From: Chitinophaga caseinilytica
GTDB taxonomy: Bacteria > Bacteroidota > Bacteroidia > Chitinophagales > Chitinophagaceae
Direction: 5' to 3'
Assembly: GCF_038396765.1 (NCBI RefSeq)
Contig: NZ_CP150096.1
Coordinates: forward strand, 2,029,001 to 2,093,000
Length of the DNA stretch: 64,000 nucleotides
Of the stretch, positions 1 through 10,800 are shown piece by piece. The position numbers and the translations under genes were made by a program. The notes below the pieces were generated by a model that saw only the letters and a list, made by a program, of their open reading frames with translations, made no database searches and had not been told where the DNA came from. Each line of letters opens with the position of its first letter. The stretch's first letter is position 1.

Positions 1-165
1 ACAGGCAACGATTCGGGAGGAAGTGACTTCCCTGGTCGTTACTTGTTTTGTTTATCTAGTGCAGTTACATATCGTCCATTTTGCATGTCGACAATCGAAT
101 AAATAAAATAGGAAAATTTACAAGAAAAAATAATTTTGAAATATAATTTTATCGGTATATTAGTT

Positions 166-347
166 GCGTTGTTATCCGAAATGTGTTGTTATCCGATTCC
201 CTGATTTGTGTTGTTATCCGATTCCCTGAAGAGTGTTGTACCCTGATTTTGTGTTGTTACCTGAATAACTTTCTACCATGCGCCCTTACCTAGAATGCAG
301 GTACGTAGTTATGTTGTTATCTGTTGTTTACCTGTGTTGTTACCCGA
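166..347. repeat. Degenerate short tandem repeat running into the first gene
   Basis: About eight imperfect copies of GTGTTGTTAYCYGA lie at 168-179, 183-204, 208-229, 233-246, 251-264, 311-323, 323-334 and 334-347. Copies 2 to 4 start exactly 25 bases apart and share an extra TTCCCTGA tail, part of which is lost in copy 4. The last copies lie inside the open reading frame that starts at 278 and encode its hydrophobic N-terminus. The rest of 1-165 is A+T-rich and holds a 13-base palindrome at 19-31, with no gene visible. Confidence 0.7.
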
Positions 348-2803
348 TCATAACACTAGCTATTTACGAAGACCCTGTTCCCGCGAAATGCATATTCCCA
401 GCATCCCAGCCGGAAAATTTATCGTGTAAGCAATCTGACCGTTTCCCGGATGGGAACGACACTATCCCCCGCGGCATCTTGTCGCCGTCCATCGATTCAT
501 TGGGGAACAGGTTGAACGAAACCGTTGAAAATTACACGGACAGCATCCCCGCGCAAATGAAACGCTCCCTGCAGGGGAAACTCCGCCAGGCGCCCAATTC
601 CCTGAAACAGCGTGCTGCAGGTTATTTGCCCGGTTCTCCCCTGAAAACTGCCAAAGGCATGCTACAGGAAGGCAAGGAAGCCCTCTCTCTGAAAAAGATA
701 CTCAACAACCATAAAGTGTCGGTCGTGAATGAAGGCCAGCTGGAACGTACCTACTGGGGCCCCGGCTACCATTTCCTCAATACCCTCGAGATCAATGGCT
801 CGGTGACCGTAGCGAAAATCCCGCTCAACGTGATGTTCATGCATCAGGATTACCTCAACCCTTCATTTTCCTACCGCAACGTTTTCCGGACGAATTTCGA
901 CAAGGAAGCTTTCCTGAATAATTATCGCAAACAGTTGAAAGACAAGCTGGACGTGGATAAGATCGTGCCGAAAGACAAAAGCCTCCAAGCCGCGAAGAAA
1001 GCCGCCGAAAAGGCCGTTCGCAGCGAACTGGATGGCATGATGCAGGAATATGCCAGCGAATTCCGCGAGCCGCTCGCCGCGTTCGACTCTATCAAAGACC
1101 TTTCCACCGGCAATATCGGCAACGTGTTCCAGTCGCTGGTGAGCCAGCAATATGTGTCGAAGATCCGGGAGAAGGAACAGCAATTGCAGCAGCTGTCTAC
1201 AGAAGCGCAATCCGGGAAAATAACAGAGCGCAGTCAGGCGATCCCCGGTCTCAAAAAGGAAATCGCCATTTATACGAAACTGCTGGCCTTCTACCAACGC
1301 TACCAGGCCCTGAAAAAGAAACTCGATCTGGTAGGGCTGGAAAACAGGTTGAACGAAGAAGGCATCGCCCGCATGCAGCAATTCGATAACATGCTCGACG
1401 ATCCCTCCAGCCTGCAACAGCTCGCCGGACAACATTTACAACAAACCGGGCTGGAAAAATTCTTCATGCATGTGGAACAGATGAATGCCGGCCAGCATTC
1501 CGTGAGCCTCAGTCCTTTGTCGCTGTACAATTACCTCAACAACGGTCTCAGCATGGAGATCAGCAAAGACAATAAATATTTCTTCCTCCTCGCCGGCAAG
1601 GAAAAAGACCTGAACAGCCTGTACGACCGTTCCAACTTTACTGCGCTCAATCAAAACGATCATATCGGCATGGGCGTGCGGATGGGCCGGGGCAGCATTA
1701 AGGAGAACCATACGCACCTGTCCGTTTTTTCGTTCCGGCAATCCAAAGTGATGGGGGCCGCGCAGAACTTCGACATGCCGAAGAAGAATACGCTGGTCCT
1801 CGGTTTGAGCAACCGTTTCACCATCGGGGAAACGTCGACGGTGGAAATGGAACTGTCGAAATCGTCTGCCGTTTACACCCAGGCGGAATATGGGAATGAT
1901 ACGGCCGGCCGCCGCAAATCCGCCATCGCGCAGATGATGAATACGGAGGACTTCGGCCGCAGTCTGGCCATGGTGTTGAATTACGCCGGTAGTTTCGAGG
2001 AAGCGGGGCTTACCGTCGGCGCCAATTATACGCATGTGGCATCTGCATATACCAATCCGGGATCGGCATTTATGATGGGTGGTTCGAAAGATGCGGGTTT
2101 ACAGGTGAAGAAAACTTTCCTCAAGAACAAAATCCAATTACAGGCCCGGGGCAATTTGCGGGAATATGCGTACGCCATGTTGCCCGGCAGGAAATGGCAG
2201 AACTTCAGTTCCCTGTTCGAAACCCGTTTCCGCTTTGGCAAAGGGCAACAGGCTTCCCTGAAATACCAGCCGATCCAAAGCTTCCGGAAAATCCCCGGCG
2301 GCAAAATCACCACCAACAGCACAAACCGCCTCACCGCCGAACTGAGCTTCCAGCAACGAATCCGGCAGTCTTACTACAGGAACGTTGTAAGCACCGCGTA
2401 CAACGCCAGCCGCTACCTGTTGACAGACAGCCTGGCCAATCTGAAATCCGTGACCCTGAGCTCGCTGCAAAACATCAGCATCGGCAAGCAACTGGTTTAC
2501 TGGAACGTTACCTACACGTATGCGCACAATCCCGGCGGACCGGCGTACCTGAATTCCGTGCTGAACACCGATGCCGGCATTACGTATATGCTGGGCGGGA
2601 AAATAAGCGCCACCACCGGGCTCAACTATTCCAGCGCGCAGAACTGGTACCGTCAGGTAGGCGGCCGGCAGACGATTTCCGCCAATATCAACAGCCGGAT
2701 GCAGGTGAGCCTTTTCGTAGACTTCCGACAGAACATACAGCAATTCGACGCTTATTACGATGACCTTGTAAGGGCCGACTGGAGTTTCCGGTACAACTTT
2801 TAA
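278..2803 (+). CDS. Putative outer-membrane beta-barrel protein with coiled-coil N-terminal half
   Basis: An 841-residue protein that I cannot assign to a named family. The hydrophobic stretch at about residues 10-28 could act as a signal peptide, but it is encoded by the tandem repeat, so the true start is uncertain. Residues 210-370 are rich in charged, heptad-like helices. The second half (about 400-841) is made of alternating polar/hydrophobic strands rich in Tyr, Asn and Gly, and the protein ends in Phe (WSFRYNF), as outer-membrane barrels usually do. It is first in a run of closely spaced plus-strand genes, 10 bases before the next start. By position it could anchor or export the RHS-type proteins downstream, which is inference. 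Confidence 0.6.
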   Translation: MRPYLECRYVVMLLSVVYLCCYPIITLAIYEDPVPAKCIFPASQPENLSCKQSDRFPDGNDTIPRGILSPSIDSLGNRLNETVENYTDSIPAQMKRSLQGKLRQAPNSLKQRAAGYLPGSPLKTAKGMLQEGKEALSLKKILNNHKVSVVNEGQLERTYWGPGYHFLNTLEINGSVTVAKIPLNVMFMHQDYLNPSFSYRNVFRTNFDKEAFLNNYRKQLKDKLDVDKIVPKDKSLQAAKKAAEKAVRSELDGMMQEYASEFREPLAAFDSIKDLSTGNIGNVFQSLVSQQYVSKIREKEQQLQQLSTEAQSGKITERSQAIPGLKKEIAIYTKLLAFYQRYQALKKKLDLVGLENRLNEEGIARMQQFDNMLDDPSSLQQLAGQHLQQTGLEKFFMHVEQMNAGQHSVSLSPLSLYNYLNNGLSMEISKDNKYFFLLAGKEKDLNSLYDRSNFTALNQNDHIGMGVRMGRGSIKENHTHLSVFSFRQSKVMGAAQNFDMPKKNTLVLGLSNRFTIGETSTVEMELSKSSAVYTQAEYGNDTAGRRKSAIAQMMNTEDFGRSLAMVLNYAGSFEEAGLTVGANYTHVASAYTNPGSAFMMGGSKDAGLQVKKTFLKNKIQLQARGNLREYAYAMLPGRKWQNFSSLFETRFRFGKGQQASLKYQPIQSFRKIPGGKITTNSTNRLTAELSFQQRIRQSYYRNVVSTAYNASRYLLTDSLANLKSVTLSSLQNISIGKQLVYWNVTYTYAHNPGGPAYLNSVLNTDAGITYMLGGKISATTGLNYSSAQNWYRQVGGRQTISANINSRMQVSLFVDFRQNIQQFDAYYDDLVRADWSFRYNF

Positions 2804-2813
2804 AACAGGACCT

Positions 2814-3902
2814 ATGAATAAATCCCTCCTATACCTGATCGGTATTCTCCTGTCTGCGTGCCCGTTGCGTGCGCAGATCAATTTCAACTACATCCCCGCC
2901 GTTAACGGCCAAACCCTTGACGGGCTGGCGATGGTACAGGTGGTGAACAACGGCGGCGCTACATTGAACGGTGCATTGAACATCCGCGTGAAAGACGGGG
3001 CGGGAAGAGTAGTGGTGAACATCGATGTGCCGAAAGTGAGCGTTTTGCCCGGTGGCAATGTGCTGCATAAAGGCGTGCTGGGAAATGCCGCCGTACGGTT
3101 CGGGAGCAGCCCCGCCGCCAGCCTGATGGGCCAGTCCGGCCGTTTCCCGGAGGGCGAGTATGAATATTGTTTCCGGTTCATCCAGGCGAATGCAAAGCCG
3201 GGGTACGACCCGCTGATCTTCGAAAACTGTTTCGACCATACCATCCAACCCGTGTCGCCGTTACTGTTGACAGACCCTTTCAACGGTGACCAGATCTGCA
3301 ACACCCGCCCATCTTTCAGCTGGCAGCCTCCGGTGCCCATCGGGCCGGATACGCGGTACCGCATCGTGGTGGCGGCTGTGGAGGATAAGCAGGACGGTAT
3401 CACTGCGCTGGCCAACAACAGGCCGGTCATCAACCTGTCTGAGCTCCGTTCGCAATTGCTGCCCTATCCGCCGCAGGCGCCGGATTTGGAGAAAGGGAAA
3501 CAATACGCCTGGCAGGTGTGGGCGTACCAGGGCAAAACGATCGTCACGAAATCGGAAATCTGGCAGTTTACCATTCAATGCGATACGGTGAAAAATCAGA
3601 AAGACAGCTATCGCGAAGCCAAGCCTGCATTGGACGGCAGCTTTTACCTGGCGAAGGAAGTGCTGTATTTTTCTTTCAACAACCCTTATCGCGCCGGGCG
3701 ACTGGAATACAGCATCTACGACCTGTCTGACCCCCTCACCGAAATCAAAAAACTGCCGCGGGTGAACATGAAGCAGGGCATCAACCTGGTAGACCTGAAG
3801 CTGTCTGGCAACAAATCGTTCCTGCACGGCCATCAATACATCCTGAAAATCCGGAATGCCGGCAATGCTGAACTGGTTTTAAAATTCTCCTATGCCGAAT
3901 AG
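2814..3902 (+). CDS. Secreted fibronectin-III-like protein
   Basis: A 362-residue protein with a clear signal peptide ending near the ALRAQ-like site at residue 20 (CPLRAQ). Residues 150-255 look like an Ig/fibronectin-type module: a PSFSW strand, then YRIVV, and a YAWQVWAY strand. This pattern is common in Bacteroidota surface proteins. No catalytic motif is visible. The gene overlaps the next one by 11 bases and lies 10 bases after the barrel protein, so the three are almost certainly co-transcribed. A structural or scaffold role in the envelope is inferred from the signal peptide and neighbours only. Confidence 0.6.
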   Translation: MNKSLLYLIGILLSACPLRAQINFNYIPAVNGQTLDGLAMVQVVNNGGATLNGALNIRVKDGAGRVVVNIDVPKVSVLPGGNVLHKGVLGNAAVRFGSSPAASLMGQSGRFPEGEYEYCFRFIQANAKPGYDPLIFENCFDHTIQPVSPLLLTDPFNGDQICNTRPSFSWQPPVPIGPDTRYRIVVAAVEDKQDGITALANNRPVINLSELRSQLLPYPPQAPDLEKGKQYAWQVWAYQGKTIVTKSEIWQFTIQCDTVKNQKDSYREAKPALDGSFYLAKEVLYFSFNNPYRAGRLEYSIYDLSDPLTEIKKLPRVNMKQGINLVDLKLSGNKSFLHGHQYILKIRNAGNAELVLKFSYAE

Positions 3903-4437
3903 ATTCCTGTCATGCGCATGGATGCTGCTGTTGCTGGCATCGTGCGGGCGTACGCCGGAAACCTACGTCAAATTTGTGAATGACCCGGCCAACGGGCTCA
4001 CGTTGCAGCGGAATGTCGGGGATGTCTGGTACCGGGCGCAGCTGCTGCCGGCAGATTACCAGATACTGCTGTCGCGCAGCGGCGATGCGGGGATCGGGAA
4101 TATGGAAAGGGACAGTCTGCGGGCGATGTACGGTTCGTATTACTACGTGCGGTTCGAAGTGGGCAGCACCCAGGCGGAAGACGGTGCCTCGGAGCTGAAC
4201 CTGCATTACGACGCCACCGGCAATTTCATGCTGGTAATGGGCGGAGATTCGCTATCGGCGGCCTTCTGCCAGCCTATAGCCGGCGGCAGGAAAGGAGCGG
4301 TGGAGTATATGATGGCTTTCCCGAAAGAAAAACCGCGGAGCGAAAATATCACGCTTGTGTATAATAACCCGGCCTGGAACAATCCCATCCAGCAGTTCAC
4401 TTTTTCTGACAAAAATTTTGATGTTACCCTGTTTTAA
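3892..4437 (+). CDS. Predicted lipoprotein of the RHS-type operon
   Basis: A 181-residue protein whose N-terminus ends in the lipobox LASC (Cys18), so it should be lipidated and attached to a membrane. The mature part is strand-rich with no motif I recognise. Its start lies inside the end of the preceding gene (11-base overlap), and the giant SpvB/YD gene begins 11 bases after its stop, so translation is probably coupled. The function is unknown; an accessory role for the giant exported proteins is inferred from position. Confidence 0.6.
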   Translation: MPNRFLSCAWMLLLLASCGRTPETYVKFVNDPANGLTLQRNVGDVWYRAQLLPADYQILLSRSGDAGIGNMERDSLRAMYGSYYYVRFEVGSTQAEDGASELNLHYDATGNFMLVMGGDSLSAAFCQPIAGGRKGAVEYMMAFPKEKPRSENITLVYNNPAWNNPIQQFTFSDKNFDVTLF

Positions 4438-4448
4438 AACTATACCTA

Positions 4449-7400
4449 ATGAACCTAATTTTTAAGTTCAGGAAACCCATTGCCATGTTCATGCTATGCG
4501 TGCTGGTCACGGAACTGGCTGTTCCTACGGCGGCATGGGCGTTGACGTCTGGTCCGTCGCAGCCGGAGATGACCGGTTTCAAACAGGCTGGCACCAATGA
4601 TATGGTAGACCTGTTCACCGGAGATCTTGGCTACAACATCCCCTTGATGGATGTGGCCGGTTACCCCATTAACCTTTCTTACCAGGCTGGCTCGGGAATG
4701 GACGATGAAGCCAGCTGGGTAGGGCTCGGATGGTCGCTGAACCCCGGCGTGGTGAACCGCCAGATGCGCGGGCTGCCGGATGATTTCAACGGCGATGTGG
4801 TGAGCAAGGAATTCAGTATGAAAGATGATATTACCGCCGGCGGGAATGTGCAAATTTATCCGGAATTGTTCGGCCTCGGTAAAAAACTGAACCTTTCCGT
4901 GAATGTCGGGATATTTAAGAATTCATACCGTGGCTGGGGCGCGGAGATCGGCGCGAACGCGGGTATCAACCTCGCCAGCGCGGCGGCGGCGCCCAGTACT
5001 ACGGAAACCTCGTCAGGCGGCTCCGCCGGCTTGTCGATCGGGTTGCAATCCAGTTCCAAAGACGGCGCCAGCATCAAACCGAGTGTCAATCTTTCCATTT
5101 CAAAAAAATCGGCGGATAACAAGGAAACCAATGCCGGGCTGTCTATCGGGTCGGGATATAACTCCAGGGCGGGCGTGCAGTCGCTGACCCTGTCGCCGAG
5201 TTTGCAGATGTCTGCCATCGAGGACGTTAAATCGGTAGACAAAGCGGGTAATTCGGTGGTGACGAAGGAAAAGAAAGAAGCCGGAATCAGCGGATCTTCT
5301 TCGATTTCGTTCGCGCGGCAGAGCTATTCTCCGCAAATCGATATTCCTTTCAATAATCAATCCTACACGTTCAGTGCGAGCTTCGGGCCGGCGGCTTTCG
5401 CTTTCCACCTGAAAGGCGGCATCACCGGGTATTACATGAAGCAAAAGCTGGCGCGGAATTCCCAGGACCTCAAAGCGTACGGGCTGCTGAACGCCGAAAA
5501 GGGCCAGCAGGACGTTCATGCGCTGATGGACTTCAACCGGGAAAACGATATTCCCTACCAGGATGGCGTGCCCTATCTGCCGGTCCCCATCCCTACGGCC
5601 GACCTGTTCAGCGTAACCAGCCAGAACGGCGGCGGGCAATACAAATTATACCGCAACGGTTCCGGTGTTTTCTTCGATCACCGCGGTGTGAACAACAGCT
5701 TCTCCGCATCGCTGGGCGTGGAAATCGGCGCCGGGAACATCTTCCAGGGCGGTGTGGATATCTATGCGCAGAAAGTGACCACCAAAGCCGGGAAGTGGCA
5801 GGATGACAACGATTTCCTGGGAAAAGGACAGTTCAATTCCGCCGACAACGCCAAGCCCTTGCTGGAGCCCGCTTATTTCAAAAGAGTGGGCGAGCCCGTT
5901 GCCGTCGATGAAAGTTATTATGCCGGGTTGTACGGCGATCAGCCGCTGCGGGTAGACATCCGCCGGGGAAAGGATATGCGCGCCCTCAATACCGTGATCA
6001 CCGGAGACGGCAGGCAGGCTACCGTTTCCCAGCCCTTCAAAAGGGAAAAAAGAGCAGCGCGCAACAACGTGTTCAGTTATCTCAACGCCCAGGAGGCCTC
6101 GCAGGTGGGGCTCGACAAAACCATTCATTCCTATCCGAAGAACGAAGCGGTTTTCAGCGGCTGCGATCCACAGAACAAGATCGTCAAAACCGCGCGTACC
6201 CTCAAGCCCACGCACCACATCTCCGAAATCACGACCACCGATAACGGCGGCACGCGCACGGTTTTCGGCATTCCCGTATACAACACCCTCCAGGAAGAAG
6301 CCACCTTCAGCGTAGACCCCGCCAACGGCAATACCGCCACCGGAATGGTAAAATATACACCCCTCACCGACGACGGAAGCGGCAACCGCAAAGGCCGCGA
6401 TCATTACGCCAGCAAGCAATCCACACCGCCGTATGCATATGCTTACCTGCTGACGGGGATCTTATCGCCCGATTACGTGGACGTGACCGGCAACGGCATT
6501 TCCGACGACGATCTCGGTATCGCGGTAAAATTCAATTATACCAAAGGGCTTCCGTCTTACGGATGGCGAACGCCTTACCGGCAAGACAGTGCCAACTTCA
6601 ACCAGAATATGCTCAGCGATCCCCGAGACGATAAAGCCAATTATACTTACGGGCGCAAGGAAATCTGGTATACCCATTCCATCGAGTCCAAAACGATGGT
6701 GGCGGTGTTTCACACCAAAGACCGGGAAGACGGGCTGGGCGTGACGGGGAGCAATGGCGCCAGGGACCTTTCCAATCGCCAGCAATACCTCGAAAAGATC
6801 GTCCTCTACACCAAATCCGACCTCAGGGAAAAAGGCGTCAATGCCGTGCCCGTGAAAACCGTTCACTTCGAATACGATTATTCCCTCTGCGCCAACACCC
6901 CCAATAATAGCGGGAACCCCGTGATGGTGGCCGGTCAGGATATCAACGCCCGTAAAGGGAAACTGACGCTGAAGAAAGTGTATTTCACTTTCGGCGGCAA
7001 CCGGAAAGGGATGTTGCAGCCTTACCGTTTCCAGTACAAAGACCAGGTGAACGGCGGCGTTATTCCCTATGCGGCTAAACAAACAGACCGTTGGGGCATG
7101 TACAAAGACGGTTCCTCCAACCCAGGGAACATGCGCAACGACGAACATCCCTACGCTACCCAGGATAAAACGAAAGCCGATGAATACGCCGGGCTCTGGC
7201 AACTGAACAAGATCCAGCTACCTTCTGGCGGCGAAATCAACGTGACGCTGGAATCCGACGACTATGGCTACGTGCAGAACCGGCGCGCCATGCAAATGAG
7301 CACCATCGCCGGGTTCGACAGCAAGGGCAAGGCAGACGGGATGATGTATGCCAACGAATTGCTGGTGAACCTCCCGCAACCGGTGAGCAACCGCGAGGAA

Positions 7401-7835
7401 CTGGTGTTCCGGTATTTCCAGGGCGTGGAGAAATTATATTTCAAATGTTACACCGACCTCGACGGGCAGGGCCATTACGAATATGTGCCGGGCTACGGAA
7501 CGGTGAAAAATGTACGACTGGTGGATGCCAATACCGCCGCCGTGACATTGGAAAAAGTGGAAGGCGTGAGCCCCATGACCAAGACCGCCTGGCAGTTCTT
7601 GCGGATCAACCTGCCGCTGCATGCCTATCCCGGGTCGGATACAGACGACCTGGGCGGCGACGTGACGCAGATCATCCGGTCGCTGGCGGCTGCGGTGGCC
7701 AACCTGAAAGAACTGGTGGAAGATTTCGACGCCAAGGCCGAGCGGAAGAAATTCGCAAACCGCGTAGACCTTTCCCGGTCGTGGGTGCGGGTGAATGCAC
7801 CGTCGTTCACCAAGCTGGGCGGGGAAGCCGGGTGA
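4449..7835 (+). CDS. Giant SpvB-like/YD surface protein, N-terminal part (frameshifted)
   Basis: The first 1128 codons of what looks like a protein of about 2224 residues spanning 4449-11122. There is a signal peptide (residues 1-32, cut near AAWA). Residues 45-120 carry the SpvB-type opening: a DLFTGDLGYNIPL strand followed by the GLGWSLNPGVVNRQ motif. A long strand-rich segment follows. The frame ends at TGA 7833-7835, directly after TKLGG. In the next frame the sequence continues at once as GGSRVKSIRISDVW, which fits the family. One extra G in the G4 run at 7821-7824 would join the two. It is either a sequencing indel or a genuinely broken gene. Confidence 0.75.
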   Translation: MNLIFKFRKPIAMFMLCVLVTELAVPTAAWALTSGPSQPEMTGFKQAGTNDMVDLFTGDLGYNIPLMDVAGYPINLSYQAGSGMDDEASWVGLGWSLNPGVVNRQMRGLPDDFNGDVVSKEFSMKDDITAGGNVQIYPELFGLGKKLNLSVNVGIFKNSYRGWGAEIGANAGINLASAAAAPSTTETSSGGSAGLSIGLQSSSKDGASIKPSVNLSISKKSADNKETNAGLSIGSGYNSRAGVQSLTLSPSLQMSAIEDVKSVDKAGNSVVTKEKKEAGISGSSSISFARQSYSPQIDIPFNNQSYTFSASFGPAAFAFHLKGGITGYYMKQKLARNSQDLKAYGLLNAEKGQQDVHALMDFNRENDIPYQDGVPYLPVPIPTADLFSVTSQNGGGQYKLYRNGSGVFFDHRGVNNSFSASLGVEIGAGNIFQGGVDIYAQKVTTKAGKWQDDNDFLGKGQFNSADNAKPLLEPAYFKRVGEPVAVDESYYAGLYGDQPLRVDIRRGKDMRALNTVITGDGRQATVSQPFKREKRAARNNVFSYLNAQEASQVGLDKTIHSYPKNEAVFSGCDPQNKIVKTARTLKPTHHISEITTTDNGGTRTVFGIPVYNTLQEEATFSVDPANGNTATGMVKYTPLTDDGSGNRKGRDHYASKQSTPPYAYAYLLTGILSPDYVDVTGNGISDDDLGIAVKFNYTKGLPSYGWRTPYRQDSANFNQNMLSDPRDDKANYTYGRKEIWYTHSIESKTMVAVFHTKDREDGLGVTGSNGARDLSNRQQYLEKIVLYTKSDLREKGVNAVPVKTVHFEYDYSLCANTPNNSGNPVMVAGQDINARKGKLTLKKVYFTFGGNRKGMLQPYRFQYKDQVNGGVIPYAAKQTDRWGMYKDGSSNPGNMRNDEHPYATQDKTKADEYAGLWQLNKIQLPSGGEINVTLESDDYGYVQNRRAMQMSTIAGFDSKGKADGMMYANELLVNLPQPVSNREELVFRYFQGVEKLYFKCYTDLDGQGHYEYVPGYGTVKNVRLVDANTAAVTLEKVEGVSPMTKTAWQFLRINLPLHAYPGSDTDDLGGDVTQIIRSLAAAVANLKELVEDFDAKAERKKFANRVDLSRSWVRVNAPSFTKLGGEAG

Positions 7836-10800
7836 AATCGATCCGGATATCGGACGTGTGGCAGGCCATGTCTGGCCAGGACATTGCCGATGGCGTGTAT
7901 GGCCAGGATTATCATTATACCACTACAACCGCCAATGAAAAAGGCCAGCAGGTGCAGATTTCCAGCGGTGTGGCGGCTTATGAACCGATGATCGGGAACG
8001 ACGAAAACCCTTTCCGGCAGCCGTTTTCGTATCAGAACAAACCCAGCTTCCTGGGGCTGAACAATTATTATTACATGGAAGATCCGATCGGGGAGGGGTA
8101 TTTCCCCGCGCCAACGGTCGGGTATAGCAAAGTAACGATGCGGCATGTGGGGGCCGATAACTCCACGAACAAAACCGGTTACATCGAAACGGAGTTTTAT
8201 ACCGCGAAAGATTTTCCGGTGATCGTTAAAAAGATGGACAAGCATCACCAGTCGCACAAGCCATCGCCCATATTGAGCCTGTTCAAAGTGAAGGTGGCCA
8301 ATGCGGTAGGGGTTTCTCAGGGATATTCCATCGAATTGAACGATATGCACGGGCGCCAGCGTGGCGAATCCGTTTACAATCGTGGTGGCAGCAAGATTTC
8401 GGGGATCGAGTATTCCTATAAAACGGAAAATCCGCTGGCCGCGCAGCAACGCCTCCTCAACAACGTGCTGCTGCTGAACCCGGACGGTACGATCAAGGAC
8501 GGCCGTATCTCCGAGGAAGTAGAGCTGTTCACTGACATGCGCGAACAGTACACGGAAAACATCGGCGGCAGCGTACATGCTTCCGTGGGCGCTTTCATGG
8601 CCTGGATCTTCCCCGTTCCCTACTTCTATCCCGGCATCGGGCCGAACATCGAAACGCGGGCGTTCCGTTCCGCCAGCACCGTGAAGGTGATCAACAAATT
8701 CGGTGTGTTGCAGAAAGTGAAAAAGATTCAGGACGGGTCGGCCGTTTCCACCGAAAACGTGGCCTGGGACAGTGAAACGGGCGAAGTATTGTTGACGCGG
8801 ACTTACAATGAATTCAACGACCCTGTTTACAACCTCACTTATCCCGCACATTGGGCGTATGGAGGTATGGGACAGGCGTATAAAAATATCGGTATCGAAA
8901 TACGCGGTGTGAGCACCACCACGAACCGGCAACTGGTGAACCTGCCGCCAGACCTGCTCGTGCCCGGCGATGAAGTGCTGAACGTAGGCACCGGGCAGAA
9001 AGGCTGGATTTCCATGCCGCCCGGATCGGGGATGTACCTGATCAATGCGGCGGGAGAATCGCAGGTACTGTCTAACGCCACGCTGAAAGTGACGCGCTCG
9101 GGCAAGCGGAACATGGCGCAGGTGCCGGTAGGAGCGGTAACCTCGCTGCGTAATCCCATCAAAGGCGGGAGGATCGATGTGACGGCGTTTTCGCAGGTGC
9201 TGGATGTGAGCGCGGCAACGTATAAGGAAGAATGGCAGGTGCCGTTGCCGAAAGAAAATTGTGCGGGCTGTGATGCCGGCTACATCCTGAGTGCGGATGG
9301 CCTCTGGTGTGAGCGCTGGGATACGGTACCACGTTACCGGCCGGATAGCACAAGGGTATGCGCCGCTGTTTATCCCTCCTATGGTGCAAGATTCACGTTT
9401 GTATATGATCCGGGATACAGTGTCGGCGGCCTGGGCACGGGCAACAGGATTCCTTTTACCAGTACATTCTGGCACAACCAGAGCCAAAGCGCTTCTGCGG
9501 GCCCATTGAACAGGACGGGCGTTTGGTCCTGCAAAGCCAGTGAGATCCCTTATAACAGGTGGATCGGTTTCCGGACCTCTATCGAAGTGCCGGCGACGAA
9601 AACATATTATGTAGGCATGGGGGGCGATAATGAGATCCGATTTAAAGTAGATGATTCTGTAATTGTGGACATGGATGTACCTGCAATGGGACTCGAGCAT
9701 GGTGGGGGCGGCCTTCCCAATGCCTTTACGATCTGGCATGTTTACCCGGTAACCTTATCCGCCGGTACACATACTATTGAAATGGAAGGGCTCAACTATA
9801 ATGATACTGCATCTTTTGGGGCGGAGATTTACGATAACACGGCACTGGAGATACTCAACTCGAATGGTTATATCGAAGATGTGGCCGGCGGGGTGGATAC
9901 GATATTCAGTTCCAGGAACGCCCGCGGCAAGTATTTTCAGGTGGGCGATACCACTGCCGTCTGCCGCAACGGATTCAGTCCCCTGCCCGACGGCCTTCGC
10001 TGTGTAGGTGTCGGGGACAGGAAGGCGGCGGTAGTGCAAAGTCCGCTCATCAACCCATACGCCGCCGGTATCCTCGGGAACTGGCGCCCCTGGCAGCAAT
10101 TCGCTTATCACGATGCCCGGAAGAACATGCCCGCCAGCGCCGCGAATGCGACGCCCACGATCCGGAAATCAGGCGTGTTCAATTCTTATACTTCCTTCTG
10201 GAACTATTCCGGTGGGGTTTATAAACCCGTGAACAGCAACAATTACCCGAATTGGGTCATGAGCAGCGAAGTGCTGAAGTATTCCGACAAGGGTCAGGGT
10301 ATTGAAGAAAAAGATGCCCTGGACCGGTATAATGCGGCGCTTTTCGGTTACCTGGGATCAGTTCCCGTAGCCGTGGCCTCCAACGCCCGCAATACGGAAA
10401 TCGGGTTCGACGGGTTCGAGGATTATCAATACGCACTGGCCTGCAATGTTGCCGTTCCCGACGAATGCGCTATCGAAAAGCATTTCGATTTCAGGAAACT
10501 CATCCTCCAGGGCAATGCGCCCACGCGGGAAGCTGCGCACACCGGGAACTTCAGCCTCAAATTGTCTGCCCCCGCCGTCATGAAGAGAAATGTGACGATC
10601 ACGGAAGGAGGGGATTTGCTGGCTTACGCCACTAACGGTCAAGCGTCTATCACCCCCAACACCAGCCTGAAACAGTTCATGCCGAAGCGGGGCGCGAAAT
10701 ACGTGGCGAGCGTTTGGGTGAAGAATAACACCATCAATGCCAATACCGCCAATGTGATCGACGTCCTTTCCGGGACAACGCTCATCGCCGGTTCTGAAGT

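Noticed and set aside
166..347. Short regularly spaced repeats resembling a CRISPR array
   Set aside because: Spacing is only 3 bases between the best copies, copies are degenerate, there are no unique spacers, and no cas gene is present.
7815..7835. Programmed -1 ribosomal frameshift between the two halves of the SpvB-like giant
   Set aside because: The zero-frame codons GGC GGG GAA do not form an X XXY YYZ slippery heptamer, and four other genes show similar homopolymer breaks, so a general cause is more likely.
7625..9739. 704-codon open frame on the minus strand
   Set aside because: Antisense to the SpvB-like giant, with no signal peptide, motif or start context; the plus-strand frame carries recognisable family sequence.
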